Source: DAXETY01 sp051155755
GTDB taxonomy: Bacteria; Desulfobacterota; Desulfobacteria; Desulfobacterales; SG8-13
DNA: 64,000 bases
Assembly (NCBI GenBank): GCA_051155755.1
Contig: DAXETY010000002.1
Location: 1-64,000 of the forward strand
Direction of reading: 5' to 3'
Both the position numbers and the translations under genes were made by a program. The notes beneath the pieces are model-generated. The model was not told where the DNA came from. It saw nothing but the letters and a program-made list of their open reading frames with translations, and ran no database searches. Of this stretch, positions 42,748-51,897 are shown in pieces (position 1 is the stretch's first letter; the number at the start of each line of letters is the position of its first letter).

Positions 42748-43362
42748 ATGGCCATCGCTCGAAAAATCGCCGCAGGTGCATTGATTTTCTGGGCACTTGT
42801 GCTGTGTGCCTGCAGTTCCGCACCGCAGGTGGATCGCCGCAATGTATCCGAAACCATCGACCTCAGCGGTCGATGGAACGATGCCGATTCCCGCATGGTC
42901 TCCGAGACGATGATCGCCGATTGTCTGGACCGGCCATGGCTGGAAGTCCACCGCGATGCCAGCGCCGGACGCGCGCCCACGATCATTGTCGGCCGGGTGC
43001 GCAATCGCAGCCACGAACACATCAATGTTCAGACGTTTATCAAAGACCTGGAACGGGCGATGATCAATTCCGGGCAGGTGCAATTTGTAGCCTCGGCCGA
43101 AGAACGGATCGGTATCCGGGACGAACGCATCGACATGGCCGCCAATGCTTCGGAAGAAACCATGAAGGGCCCGGGCCGCGAGATCGGTGCCGACTACATG
43201 TTGATCGGCTCCATCCAGAGCATTCGGGATGAGATTCCGGGCAAGGCCCTGATGTATTACCAGGTGAACCTGGAGTTGATCGACTTGGAATCCAATCGAA
43301 AAGTCTGGATCGGTCAAAAAGAGATCAAAAAACTGATCGAAAGGCCCGAAGTTCGTTGGTAG
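42748..43362 (+). CDS. LpoB-like outer-membrane lipoprotein
   Basis: A 204-residue lipoprotein with lipobox LCAC (Cys22). The LpoB-type fold is shown by MIADCLDRPWLE, PTIIVGRVRNRSHEHIN and GADYMLIGSI. LpoB activates penicillin-binding protein PBP1B in enterics; here the partner is unknown. Ribosome site AGGAG. First gene of a five-gene operon. Confidence 0.85.
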   Translation: MAIARKIAAGALIFWALVLCACSSAPQVDRRNVSETIDLSGRWNDADSRMVSETMIADCLDRPWLEVHRDASAGRAPTIIVGRVRNRSHEHINVQTFIKDLERAMINSGQVQFVASAEERIGIRDERIDMAANASEETMKGPGREIGADYMLIGSIQSIRDEIPGKALMYYQVNLELIDLESNRKVWIGQKEIKKLIERPEVRW

Positions 43363-43412
43363 GCGGGCGATCTGCCACCGAAACGGCCGTGCGAACGACG
43401 GGGAATGAAACT

Positions 43413-44771
43413 TTGCCGCAGCCGCTGAATGCCACCGCCCGATTGTTGCCGGCCATGTTGCTGGGGGTCGTCTTGACACTGTTGTTGAGTGCCTGTGGCT
43501 CCCGGCTCGATCATTACGTCCGCCTCGATCGCCAGATGTACAGGGGGGATTTCGATTCGGCCCTGTCGACGCTGCGGGACAACCAAACCCATTACGCCTC
43601 CGGCGACGCCGCGCTGTATTACATGGAAGAAGGCCTGCTGTCCCATTATGCCGGGCGCTACGAAGAGAGCAGTTGGAGCCTGTTGCAGGCCGAAGCGATG
43701 CTGGACGATCTTTACACGCGCTCGGTGTCCCGCCAGACCGCCTCGTTTTGGATCAACGATACCACGGTGCCTTACCGGGGCGAAAATTTCGAAGACGCCC
43801 TGGTGAACCTTTTCCTGGCGATGAATTACGCCAGCCTGGGCCTGCATGACGATGCCCTGGTGGAAGCCCGGCGGGTGGACAGCGAACTGGCGCAGTTCCA
43901 GTATCCGCAGACAGCCGAGCCGCAGGACGCATTCGTTCGTTTCATCATGGGCGTGCTCTACGAAGCCGACGGCGAACTCAACGATGCGTTCATCGCGTTT
44001 CGCAATTCGGAACGAATCTACCGCACGAAATACCTGCCTTCCTACGGGATCGCAACGCCGGCGGTGCTGCTGGAAAAGCTGCTCTGTGCGGCGACACAGC
44101 TCGGATTCCAGTCCGAAATGGACCAAATCCTGCAGTACTATCCCGGTTTCCGGCCGCGTGTGGCGGCGGCACCGTTGCGATCGGCGGAAATTTTCCTGCT
44201 GCACTACAACGGCCCGGGGCCCGAAAAAGTCGAAACCTTTTGGACGGTGCCCATGCCGGACGGATACGTCGCCAAAATTGCGTATCCGCAGTTTCGGGTT
44301 CGGGATTACGCCATCGACCGCAGTCGGGTGCGGATTCGGGATCGTGAAAGCGGGCGGCGATACGATTTCGAAACCGAGCCGATGGAGCCGGTCGGCGCGA
44401 TCGCGGCGGCGAACCTGGAACACCGGATCGAACAAACCAAGAGCAAGGCCGTGGCCCGCGCCACCGTCAAATATCTGACCACCAAAGCCGCCGCTGAAGC
44501 CGTCGGCCGAGAAGCCGGCGATTCCGCCGGCGCCCTGATCCAGCTCTTCGGCAATCTGCTGGGTCTGGTCACCGAAAACGCCGATATTCGGCATTGGCGG
44601 CTGCTGCCGGACGAAATTCGCCTGGGCCGCGTGCAGGTGCCCGCCGGAGGTTACGAGGGCGAAATCGCATTCGTCGATGCCCACGGCACCACGGTGCTGT
44701 CGGAAACGATGCCGCCGTTTCAGGTCGCCGCGGGTGAGAAAAAATTCATTCTGAGGCGAACGCTGCAATGA
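43413..44771 (+). CDS. COG3014-like lipoprotein
   Basis: A 452-residue lipoprotein. TTG at 43413 is taken as start because GGGGAATG precedes it and the signal segment with lipobox LSAC follows. The body has helical TPR-like repeats (YEESSWSLLQAEAMLDDLY, YASLGLHDDALVEARRVDSEL) and a beta-rich C-terminal half. Such proteins accompany LpoB-like genes. Function unknown. It overlaps the next gene by four bases. Confidence 0.7.
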   Translation: MPQPLNATARLLPAMLLGVVLTLLLSACGSRLDHYVRLDRQMYRGDFDSALSTLRDNQTHYASGDAALYYMEEGLLSHYAGRYEESSWSLLQAEAMLDDLYTRSVSRQTASFWINDTTVPYRGENFEDALVNLFLAMNYASLGLHDDALVEARRVDSELAQFQYPQTAEPQDAFVRFIMGVLYEADGELNDAFIAFRNSERIYRTKYLPSYGIATPAVLLEKLLCAATQLGFQSEMDQILQYYPGFRPRVAAAPLRSAEIFLLHYNGPGPEKVETFWTVPMPDGYVAKIAYPQFRVRDYAIDRSRVRIRDRESGRRYDFETEPMEPVGAIAAANLEHRIEQTKSKAVARATVKYLTTKAAAEAVGREAGDSAGALIQLFGNLLGLVTENADIRHWRLLPDEIRLGRVQVPAGGYEGEIAFVDAHGTTVLSETMPPFQVAAGEKKFILRRTLQ

Positions 44772-45982
44772 GACGAACCCAAAAACGGCTTCTTCGGCAA
44801 CCGGTTGTCGCTGCCGTCATGGTCGGCGTTTGCCTGCTTTGCGGCTGTGCGGCGTCGCAGACGGAATCGGCCGCCCCGGACGGTGTTCGGCACCGCGCCC
44901 GGCAGGCCTTCTCTGACCCGCCGGCGAAGACGGCCGCCGCCGGGGATTCCGTCGGGCAGCCGCCCCTGTTTTCGGAGCCTGCCGGTGCGCCGGCCGCCGC
45001 GGTCACCACCCGGGGGGGAGCGCTTCCCGACTGGATCCGGGACGCTTCGGATGAATTTCCGCCCCGACGCTATCTGACCGCACTCGGTCGGGGAGCCGAT
45101 CGCCTGGAAGCCGAGGACCGGGCCCGGGCCGATATCGCCCGCTTTTTCCACACGGAGATCGAATCCAACCGCCAAACCCGCGAGTCGATTCGGCAACGGT
45201 CCGTGGCGCAGGGGGTGGAAACCGATCACCGCATCCGCTCGGTGGAGCAGCTGCGGATTTCAAGCCGCAAAATGCTGTCGGGCGTATGGATTGCAAGGGT
45301 GCATCAAAACACGGCTTCACCGGAGAGAGAATTTTACGTGCTGGCGGCCCTGGACCGCCGTCAGGCCGCCGCCGCGGCAGCAGCGAACATCCGGAGCCTG
45401 GATGCCGCCATCCAAAAGTCGCTGGAGGCCCTCGAGGGGCAGGACCGATGGAACCGGATTCGAATGCTGCAGACCTGTCTCGAGCACCATGACCGCCGAT
45501 CGTTGTATGCGGCTGAATTGCGGGTGCTGCAACCGGAAACCGGCGGCATCGATCCGGCCGTGTCGCGGAACGATCTGGAAAACCGGCTGGCCCGCTTGCT
45601 GCGGGAGGATTTACTTGTGGCCGTGGCCGTCACCGGAGCCGGTTCGGAGCGCGTCGGCCGGTCACTGGTCGATGCATTGACGCAAAAAGGCTTTTCGGTC
45701 ACCGAACGCGTATCCCAGGCACAGTTGCTCGCCCGGGGGGCGGTTGACATCGAAGTCGATACCGCCATCGAATCCACCTGGAAGTTTGTCCGCTGGCGGG
45801 TTCACTTCGACCTGATGGACGCCCGCGAAGAGACGATTTTCGCCAGCATCGGCCGGTCCGGACGGGAAGGTCACCTGACGGTCCCCAAGGCGGAGCAGCG
45901 CGCTCTGCGGGAAATCGAAGCGGCCCTGACAGGTGAAATCGCCGTTCGGCTGGACGATTTTATCCGGGGGAAAAAACCATGA
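44768..45982 (+). CDS. LPP20-like lipoprotein
   Basis: A 404-residue lipoprotein with lipobox LCGC. After a low-complexity Ala/Pro linker, a LPP20-type domain (LPDWIRDASDEFPPRRYLTALGRG, EAEDRARADIARFF) repeats the pattern of the family, with a second domain in the C-terminal half. LPP20 family members are found on outer membranes, with unknown mechanism. Start overlaps the previous stop (ATGA). Confidence 0.75.
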   Translation: MRRTQKRLLRQPVVAAVMVGVCLLCGCAASQTESAAPDGVRHRARQAFSDPPAKTAAAGDSVGQPPLFSEPAGAPAAAVTTRGGALPDWIRDASDEFPPRRYLTALGRGADRLEAEDRARADIARFFHTEIESNRQTRESIRQRSVAQGVETDHRIRSVEQLRISSRKMLSGVWIARVHQNTASPEREFYVLAALDRRQAAAAAAANIRSLDAAIQKSLEALEGQDRWNRIRMLQTCLEHHDRRSLYAAELRVLQPETGGIDPAVSRNDLENRLARLLREDLLVAVAVTGAGSERVGRSLVDALTQKGFSVTERVSQAQLLARGAVDIEVDTAIESTWKFVRWRVHFDLMDAREETIFASIGRSGREGHLTVPKAEQRALREIEAALTGEIAVRLDDFIRGKKP

Positions 45983-47157
45983 GAAAACGCCACCTTCGAA
46001 ATGCATGGCAGCCAACGGCTTCCAAATCGATTGCCGTGCCGGTGCCGGAGATTCCGGGAAAGACCATCATCGTGAACCTGTTTCGAACCGCCGTTCGAGC
46101 GGCCGTTCGGACGGCCGCCCTGGCGGTCGGCTTGACGGTGGCTTCGGCCTGGGCGGCCACCCCCGGGGATATTTATCATCGGGCCGGGCCGGCCGTGGTT
46201 TTTATTCTGGCATCGGAAACACTGAAGACCGGCAACATCGGCACCGGTTCGATCATTCGCGCCGACGGTCTGATTCTCACCAACGCCCACCTTTTTCGGA
46301 AAGGCAACCGGGAGAGCCTTGTCCCAGACATTCATGTATATCTGAAACCACAACGGGTCACCGGCGATCACCGCCGCGATCTTTCGAAAGGCTACAGGGC
46401 CCGACTGCTGGTCGCCGACCCGTCCCTGGACCTTGCGCTGCTGCAGATCCAGGTCCCGGACGTCCAATTGTCGACCCTGGCAATCGCGGACTCGGAGCAG
46501 GTGGGCATCGGTGACCCGGTGTATGCCATCGGGCATCCGGAGCAGGGGGGATTGTGGAGCCTGACGGCCGGGGTGGTCAGTGCGGTGCGCCGGGACTTCG
46601 GCGGTATTGACGGCAAAAATCTTTTCCAAACCGATGCCAGCATCAACCGCGGCAATTCCGGGGGGCCGCTGCTAGACAAACATGGCCGCATGGTCGGCAT
46701 CAACGCCATGATCGCACGAAAAGCCGCTGATGGAATGACTATCACGGACGTCAACTATGCGATCATGTCCAATGTCGCCCTGAATTGGCTGCGCGGGCAG
46801 GGGGTTTTTATCGCCGCGGCCGGTGCGTCAAGCGGTGCAGTCGAACCTTCGGCTTCGGAGGGCGTTGCGGTTTTGGAACCATCGCCGGAGGCCGTTTTGC
46901 CGCAGCCGGAGCCGGGACAGGACCCACCGGTCGACGACAGCGAACCTGAATCAAGGCCCGTCGCGCCGGAAAGCGGAACGGCGCTGCCACCGCCGGAAGC
47001 AGCTCCGCCTTCGAAGCCAGCCGAAGAATACGAACCGGAAAAACGAATTCTGACCCGCAAGCATCCCTACCGGATGCCGCGTTTGATCGAAGATATGCGC
47101 GAGATGGAAGGTTTCATGGAGGAAATGCGCCGAAAAGTGCGAACCCATCGAAATTGA
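45979..47157 (+). CDS. S1C (trypsin-like) periplasmic serine protease
   Basis: A 392-residue protein with a signal segment ending ASAWA and a trypsin fold: His in LTNAHLFRKG, Asp in DPSLDLALLQI, Ser in INRGNSGGPLL. The triad is complete. No PDZ domain is present; instead a Pro/Glu-rich tail (about 285-365) leads to a conserved short C-terminus. It may process envelope proteins, perhaps those of this operon. Overlaps the previous gene by four bases. Confidence 0.85.
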   Translation: MRKRHLRNAWQPTASKSIAVPVPEIPGKTIIVNLFRTAVRAAVRTAALAVGLTVASAWAATPGDIYHRAGPAVVFILASETLKTGNIGTGSIIRADGLILTNAHLFRKGNRESLVPDIHVYLKPQRVTGDHRRDLSKGYRARLLVADPSLDLALLQIQVPDVQLSTLAIADSEQVGIGDPVYAIGHPEQGGLWSLTAGVVSAVRRDFGGIDGKNLFQTDASINRGNSGGPLLDKHGRMVGINAMIARKAADGMTITDVNYAIMSNVALNWLRGQGVFIAAAGASSGAVEPSASEGVAVLEPSPEAVLPQPEPGQDPPVDDSEPESRPVAPESGTALPPPEAAPPSKPAEEYEPEKRILTRKHPYRMPRLIEDMREMEGFMEEMRRKVRTHRN

Positions 47158-47194
47158 AATGACCATCAGTTCCATCGGAAAAGGAGGTTTTCCA

Positions 47195-47776
47195 ATGACA
47201 AATTCCCAAAAACCAAGTTGGCTTCTCGTCATGCTGCTGGCAGCCGTTGCACTGGCGGCGGCCGGCTGTGCCTCGAGCCCGGAACCAAGTGCCGATTCGG
47301 CCGCTTTAGGACCGCAGTGGGTCATGCAGGGCAGCGGTGCCTTCGATCAGGACGGTGAGCGGGTGTTTTACGGGGTCGGTGTAGCTTCCGGCATTCACAA
47401 CAAGGCGCTGCTGCGCCAGTCGGCCGACGACCGGGCCCGACTGGAAATCGCCAAAACCCTGGAAGTATATGTGTCGGGGTTGAGCAAGGACTACATGGCC
47501 TCTACGACTGCAGGCGACATGTCCCGGTCCTCGGAAGAGCAACACGTGGAAACCGCCCTGAAAACCTTTACCAAAACCACGCTGCACGGCGCCACCATCA
47601 CCGATCGCTGGGTGGACCCGGCCGACGGGTCGATGTATGCGTTGTGCGAGCTCGACCTGCTCTCGCTCAAAGAAGCCCTGAACGACTACCGTGAACTCGA
47701 TTCCCAGCTGCGCGACTATGTGCGGGAAAATGCCGACCGGATGCACGAGGAACTCAACCGGATGGAAAACCGCTGA
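47195..47776 (+). CDS. LPP20-family lipoprotein
   Basis: A 193-residue lipoprotein with lipobox AAGC. GPQWVMQGSGAF and YGVGVASGIHNKALLRQSADDRARLEIAKTL mark the LPP20 domain. A strong ribosome site AAGGAGG sits before ATG 47195. Last gene of the operon; the second LPP20-type member. Confidence 0.85.
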   Translation: MTNSQKPSWLLVMLLAAVALAAAGCASSPEPSADSAALGPQWVMQGSGAFDQDGERVFYGVGVASGIHNKALLRQSADDRARLEIAKTLEVYVSGLSKDYMASTTAGDMSRSSEEQHVETALKTFTKTTLHGATITDRWVDPADGSMYALCELDLLSLKEALNDYRELDSQLRDYVRENADRMHEELNRMENR

Positions 47777-47786
47777 AAAAGCGGCG

Positions 47787-47867
47787 GGCGTTCAAGGTTC
47801 GACCGAAAGCTTGCGATCGGCCGCGCACGGCAGTGCTCGTTAAGTAGAAGGTTGAATCTTGAACGCC
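47787..47867. repeat. inverted repeat between convergent genes
   Basis: GGCGTTCAAGGTTC (47787-47800) and GAATCTTGAACGCC (47854-47867) pair with one mismatch. The same GGCGTTCAAG/CTTGAACGCC unit forms the terminator at 49651-49681, so it may be a recurrent palindromic sequence. Confidence 0.55.
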
Positions 47868-47872
47868 GCGGC

Positions 47873-48556
47873 CTATCGGCTTTTCAGAAACCGTTTGCCT
47901 TTTTTCCAGGTCTGCTTGATCCATCCGGCCGCGGACTCCACCATGGTGCGCCGGTAAAAATCCTGCTCGACGGCACTGAGCGCCCCCACCCGGCGGAGCT
48001 TGAGCTTGACCCAGGCGTTGTAGTCGAAACGCTGAAACAACCGGAAGCGATAGTGATTCAGCGGTGCGAGTCGATCCTTGCGCACCGCGGCCACCCCGAA
48101 GTCGATCAACCAGGGCTCCCGACCGTTCACCACCAGGATATTGTCTTTCTTTTTCAGGTCTCCGTGGGCGATGCCACGGTGATGCATCCTGCGAATTCGT
48201 TCCAACAGGGTGCCAAAGAAGTAATCGGGGTCGGATATTTCCGCGCTGCGCAGCGGAATGCCCTCGATGCACTCGAGCACCAGATAGCGCCGGCCCAGAA
48301 AGCCATAGCAAACCGGAATTCCCGCCATGCCCTCAAGCCGGCGGTAGACCCGGTATTCGTTGTACAGCATCCAGCGGGAAACCCATGCGGTCAGACCGAT
48401 TCCAAGCGGGGCCTTGACGGCCAGGGGCCGACCATCGAAACACAGGCGGTAGGTGTGGCCCTGGTAACCGTGACCGAGAATGTTGTCCCGGTCGGCGAGA
48501 CAGGCTTCGATCCGTTCCAGCAAGACGCGCTCGGACCCGGGCGGTGGATTCGGCAT
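47873..48556 (-). CDS. lipopolysaccharide-kinase-fold protein
   Basis: A 227-residue protein-kinase-like fold of the Kdo/RIO/InaA type. AVKAPLG has the ATP lysine, HGDLKKKDN is the catalytic loop and DFGV the metal-binding triad. It may phosphorylate LPS core sugar or a protein. It forms a pair with the next minus-strand gene (16-base gap). Confidence 0.85.
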   Translation of the reverse strand: MPNPPPGSERVLLERIEACLADRDNILGHGYQGHTYRLCFDGRPLAVKAPLGIGLTAWVSRWMLYNEYRVYRRLEGMAGIPVCYGFLGRRYLVLECIEGIPLRSAEISDPDYFFGTLLERIRRMHHRGIAHGDLKKKDNILVVNGREPWLIDFGVAAVRKDRLAPLNHYRFRLFQRFDYNAWVKLKLRRVGALSAVEQDFYRRTMVESAAGWIKQTWKKGKRFLKSR

Positions 48557-48572
48557 GCAGGCTCCCGGGATG

Positions 48573-49136
48573 TCAGCGTTTCCAATGAAGATAGTACAGG
48601 CAGGCGAGCAAAATCAGGGCGATGACGGGCTCTCCGTTCTGACGCAGGCTCTGACGAAAAGACCATCCGCCGACGGGACTGGAAAATCCCCGCAGGCGGG
48701 GAATCAGGGCCAGCGTGCGCTGGCTCCAGCGTTCCCAGTCTTCTCCGAAAAGACGGTGCAGTTTGTTGTCCTCCCGGCGGATGGCCGGAGGATAGAACAA
48801 CAGCAGGATCAGAACAAAAGCCGGCAGACTCCACCACAAACCGGACGCCAGGCAGAAACCCGCCCCCAGCAGGATATTGCCGACATACAACGGGTGGCGC
48901 ACGTAGGCATAGGGGCCATCGGTGGCCAGCTCCTTGTTTTTTTTAATGTGACCGGAAGCCCACAGGCGCACCGCGATTCCGAGCCCCACCAGAAATACGC
49001 CGGGCCAGAACCAGCCGGGCCGGGGCTGACCGGCGGCCGTGACCAGAAAGACAAACAAGATCCCGACAAATTGCCGGTATCGATCCCGGCGGTATCGCAC
49101 ATCGTGGGAAAACCGCTTCCATCCGATTTCTTTCAC
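48573..49136 (-). CDS. isoprenylcysteine carboxyl methyltransferase family protein
   Basis: A 187-residue membrane protein with four to five hydrophobic helices and the ICMT/PEMT signature GPYAYVRHPLYVGN followed by RREDNKLHRLFGEDW. Bacterial members methylate lipids or other membrane substrates; substrate unknown. First gene of the pair with the kinase-fold gene. Confidence 0.85.
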   Translation of the reverse strand: MKEIGWKRFSHDVRYRRDRYRQFVGILFVFLVTAAGQPRPGWFWPGVFLVGLGIAVRLWASGHIKKNKELATDGPYAYVRHPLYVGNILLGAGFCLASGLWWSLPAFVLILLLFYPPAIRREDNKLHRLFGEDWERWSQRTLALIPRLRGFSSPVGGWSFRQSLRQNGEPVIALILLACLYYLHWKR

Positions 49137-49372
49137 CGCAAATATTCCTTTGTGTCCGAGTCGTCTGTTTGCCGCAAAACCGATGGGCGACCGGCGAATT
49201 TTACTCCGAAAAAGCTGCGGCAGTGCCGAGGGGGCGCCAGGGAATCTGCCGGGGCCAACCGATTTGCAGGTACTTGGAAAAAATGTAGTTTGAAGGAAAT
49301 GAACAGGAAAGTCAAGAATATCCTGTACTTCTCGGCCTTAAATATTTCAGTTACCCCCTGCAGGCAATAAAA

Positions 49373-49401
49373 AGGCTGACCGCTTTTGGAGCGGTCAGCC
49401 T
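49373..49401 (-). terminator. hairpin with minus-strand T run
   Basis: AGGCTGACCGCT (49373-49384) pairs perfectly with AGCGGTCAGCCT (49390-49401). An A run just before it gives a T run to minus-strand transcripts, so it probably ends the AmrS unit nearly 400 bases downstream of that gene. Confidence 0.6.
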
Positions 49402-49417
49402 GAAAGGAGGAATACAG

Positions 49418-49477
49418 ATGAAGAATTTCGTGGCTTCGATCTGGATAATAAGCAACGAATGTGCCAAAAGTGGCTGA
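49418..49477 (+). CDS. possible 19-residue leader peptide
   Basis: MKNFVASIWIISNECAKSG follows GAAAGGAGG by seven bases, a much better ribosome site than most in this window. The peptide is hydrophobic and ends 170 bases before a perfect plus-strand terminator. No following gene is on this strand. It may be a small protein or part of an RNA gene; low confidence. Confidence 0.3.
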   Translation: MKNFVASIWIISNECAKSG

Positions 49478-49650
49478 AAATTCAAAAACGGCGCTAACCA
49501 GTTAGATTTCAATCAAAACGCGCGGTCCCGCCCCCGGTGGAGATGCTTTCATTCGAGTCGATCTTCCCCAGAAATGTTCAAAATTTTGAACCAAATTTCA
49601 GCGAATTCACGACAACATTCTTATATAATTCATCATACTTAAAATTTGCC

Positions 49651-49681
49651 GGGCGTTCAAGATCTTGAACGCCCTTTTTTT
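49651..49681 (+). terminator. Rho-independent terminator
   Basis: A perfect palindrome, arms GGGCGTTCAAGA and TCTTGAACGCCC (49651-49674), followed by seven T. No recognised gene ends upstream, so a short transcript between about 49400 and 49680 is implied. Confidence 0.75.
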
Positions 49682-49788
49682 CGCAAACGGGCCACGATCA
49701 TAACCAATCGGTATCACTTCGAATCGAATCGTTTACAGAAATGAACGCGTTGTCCGGCCGGCGGAATCGGACCGATCCGATGGCGGGT

Positions 49789-50802
49789 TTACAGCCCGAC
49801 ACCATCGATGGGGCTGCGGCAATAACGACAGCGGCCGTCTTCCAGATCATAGCTGCGAATGGAAAACCCCCAGCGTTCGATGACCACGCGCCTGCATTCC
49901 GGACAATAGGTGTGCTCGCCGTCTTCCCCCGGAACATTGCCGGTGTACACATACCGCAGGCCGGCTTCGAGCCCGATATCCCGGGCCATCAACAGCGTTT
50001 TTACCGGTGTGGGCGGTCGGTCGGTGAGTTTGTAAGTCGGATGAAAGCGACTGATGTGCCAGGGGGTTTCCACTCCGAGTTCCCGTACCAGAAAGTCGGC
50101 CAGATCTCTGAGTTCTTCGGTATCGTCGTTCAATCCCGGAACGATCAAAGTGGTTACCTCGACAAAAATGCCTGCATTTTTCAGGTTCTTAAGACATTCG
50201 GTTACGTGCTTCAACCGGGCCTTGCACTGCTTGCGGTAGTAATCATCGCGGAATGCCTTCAAATCGACATTGGCGGCATCCAGAACGTCGCGAATCATCG
50301 CGACGGCTTCGCCGGTCATGTATCCATTTGTAACGAAAACGTTTTTAAGGCCCCGCTCCCGGGCAATGCGGGCGGTGTCGTGCGCCAGTTCGAAAAAGAT
50401 GGTCGGCTCTGTATAGGTGTAGGCAATGCTCCGGCACTTGCCCTGGACGGCCGCCTGCACCAATTCTGCGGGAGTGGTGCGTTCTCCGAGGATCATGCCG
50501 TCGCGATCCCCCGGCATCTGGGCAATGTCTGCATTTTGACAGAACCGGCAGCGGAAATTGCAACCCACCGTTGCCACCGAATACGAAAGGCTGCCGGGGA
50601 AAAAGTGAAACAGGGGTTTTTTTTCGATCGGATCGATGTGGTGGGCGATGATTTTGTCGTATACCAGCGTGTTCAGCACGCCTTCGCGGTTTTCCCGCAC
50701 CCCGCATATTCCCCGTTTTCCGGTTTTGATGTGGCAGCGGTGGCTGCAGAGGTTGCAGCGAACGGACTGTTCCTCGGCCGGTTCCCACAGATAGGCTTCC
50801 AT
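49789..50802 (-). CDS. amrS: AmmeMemoRadiSam system radical SAM enzyme
   Basis: A 337-residue radical SAM protein. CNFRCRFCQN is the cluster motif, preceded by a Cys-rich N-terminus (CNLCSHRCHIKTGKRGICG) and followed by a C-terminal CPECRRVV...CRYC. This matches AmrS of the AmmeMemoRadiSam system, whose other members (AmrA, AmrB) are not seen here. ATG at 50802 follows GGAG. Substrate unknown. Confidence 0.9.
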   Translation of the reverse strand: MEAYLWEPAEEQSVRCNLCSHRCHIKTGKRGICGVRENREGVLNTLVYDKIIAHHIDPIEKKPLFHFFPGSLSYSVATVGCNFRCRFCQNADIAQMPGDRDGMILGERTTPAELVQAAVQGKCRSIAYTYTEPTIFFELAHDTARIARERGLKNVFVTNGYMTGEAVAMIRDVLDAANVDLKAFRDDYYRKQCKARLKHVTECLKNLKNAGIFVEVTTLIVPGLNDDTEELRDLADFLVRELGVETPWHISRFHPTYKLTDRPPTPVKTLLMARDIGLEAGLRYVYTGNVPGEDGEHTYCPECRRVVIERWGFSIRSYDLEDGRCRYCRSPIDGVGL

Positions 50803-50906
50803 GAAAGCTCCAATCGTTGAAAAGTTGTCGGCACCGGCATTCCGATTCCGGGGAAACACCGGATGTCGATGGCCGATTCGCGAACCGGATTTGAGCGGTT
50901 GCCGGT

Positions 50907-51662
50907 TCACGAAGTGTTGGGAGCCACAATTCCGGAGGTCTTCTTGGCGCGATAGCGCAGGGCCAGCGGGCGGGTACGAAACCGCGGCATCAGCGTCGCG
51001 ACCACGCCCAGAAATGCACCGAAGGGACAGCGCTGAAGAATCGGCGAATATTCGAGGTTCTGGGCCAATCCGCTGCAGGCCGTGGGAAACTGATTGATGG
51101 TCCGCCAGGCAATCGGCACCGGTCCCGCTACCGACAACACCATGCGCTTGAGTTCCCAAACTCCAAAAAACTGGGCTTTATTAAAGATGGATTCGGAAAA
51201 CATTCCGGCAACCCTGCGATGGATGCTTTTGATGGCGTAGCGGTTCAATACGCCGATAAAGACGCGGTCCTTGGCGACGCGACAGGCTTCGGCAATGCTC
51301 TGCCGGGGGTCGTCGACGAATTCCAGGGTCGTCATCAAAACGGCATGATTAAATGAGTTGTCGTCGAAGGGAAGATCTTCGGCATGGGAGCGGTACAAGT
51401 CGACACGTGGGCCGAATCGCTGAAAACAGCAATCGAGCATGTAAGGAGACGGATCGAGACCGGTGGGGCTGACGCCGCGTTCCAACAGGGCCTCGAAATG
51501 AATACCGGTGCCGCAGCCGATATCGAGAACGGTTTCACCCCGCGCCGGCTGGAGCATTTCGATCATCAGATGGCACTCGCGTTCGGCTTCCGACCGGCGT
51601 TCCGGCTCGCGGTGCCAGCGCTCATACATCATCGCATCTTTGAAATCGAACACGTAGCCCAT
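50907..51662 (-). CDS. class I SAM-dependent methyltransferase
   Basis: A 251-residue methyltransferase. LDIGCGTGIHFEALL is the SAM loop, GLDPSPYML strand 2, and AVLMTTLEFVDDPRQSIAEACRVAKD the following block. The C-terminal third (FGVWELKRMVLSVAG onwards) is typical of small-molecule or quinone-type methyltransferases. Substrate unknown. Divergent from the helicase and close to AmrS. Confidence 0.85.
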   Translation of the reverse strand: MGYVFDFKDAMMYERWHREPERRSEAERECHLMIEMLQPARGETVLDIGCGTGIHFEALLERGVSPTGLDPSPYMLDCCFQRFGPRVDLYRSHAEDLPFDDNSFNHAVLMTTLEFVDDPRQSIAEACRVAKDRVFIGVLNRYAIKSIHRRVAGMFSESIFNKAQFFGVWELKRMVLSVAGPVPIAWRTINQFPTACSGLAQNLEYSPILQRCPFGAFLGVVATLMPRFRTRPLALRYRAKKTSGIVAPNTS

Positions 51663-51897
51663 GGCGCATTATCCGGACCTGATCGAGGCGGTTTTGAAAA
51701 ATGGAAACGCCCGGCACAGGGCTGGAACCAGCGAATCCGGTCGGCAATATCTTCCGGTCTGCGCGCCGGCGCAGTGCGGCAAATCACCGCCGGTGACCGA
51801 AATCCTCAAGGCGCTCCGGTCAACGCACCGCAACCGTGCCGGCCGGTGGACGGCGACGGCACGATGCTGATGCGCTGCCACCTGGCCGCCGGCGCAC

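Larger units (their letters stand above)
49137..49788. other. intergenic region with hairpins and short ORFs
   Basis: About 650 bases. It holds a perfect 12-bp hairpin (49373-49401), a 19-codon ORF with a strong ribosome site (49418-49477) and a perfect plus-strand terminator (49651-49681), entered separately. A TATAAT at 49624-49629 has no good -35. Confidence 0.5.

Noticed and set aside
43314..44768. 484-codon minus-strand ORF opposite the COG3014-like gene
   Set aside because: Shadow frame; the plus-strand product has a lipobox and overlaps correctly with its operon neighbours.
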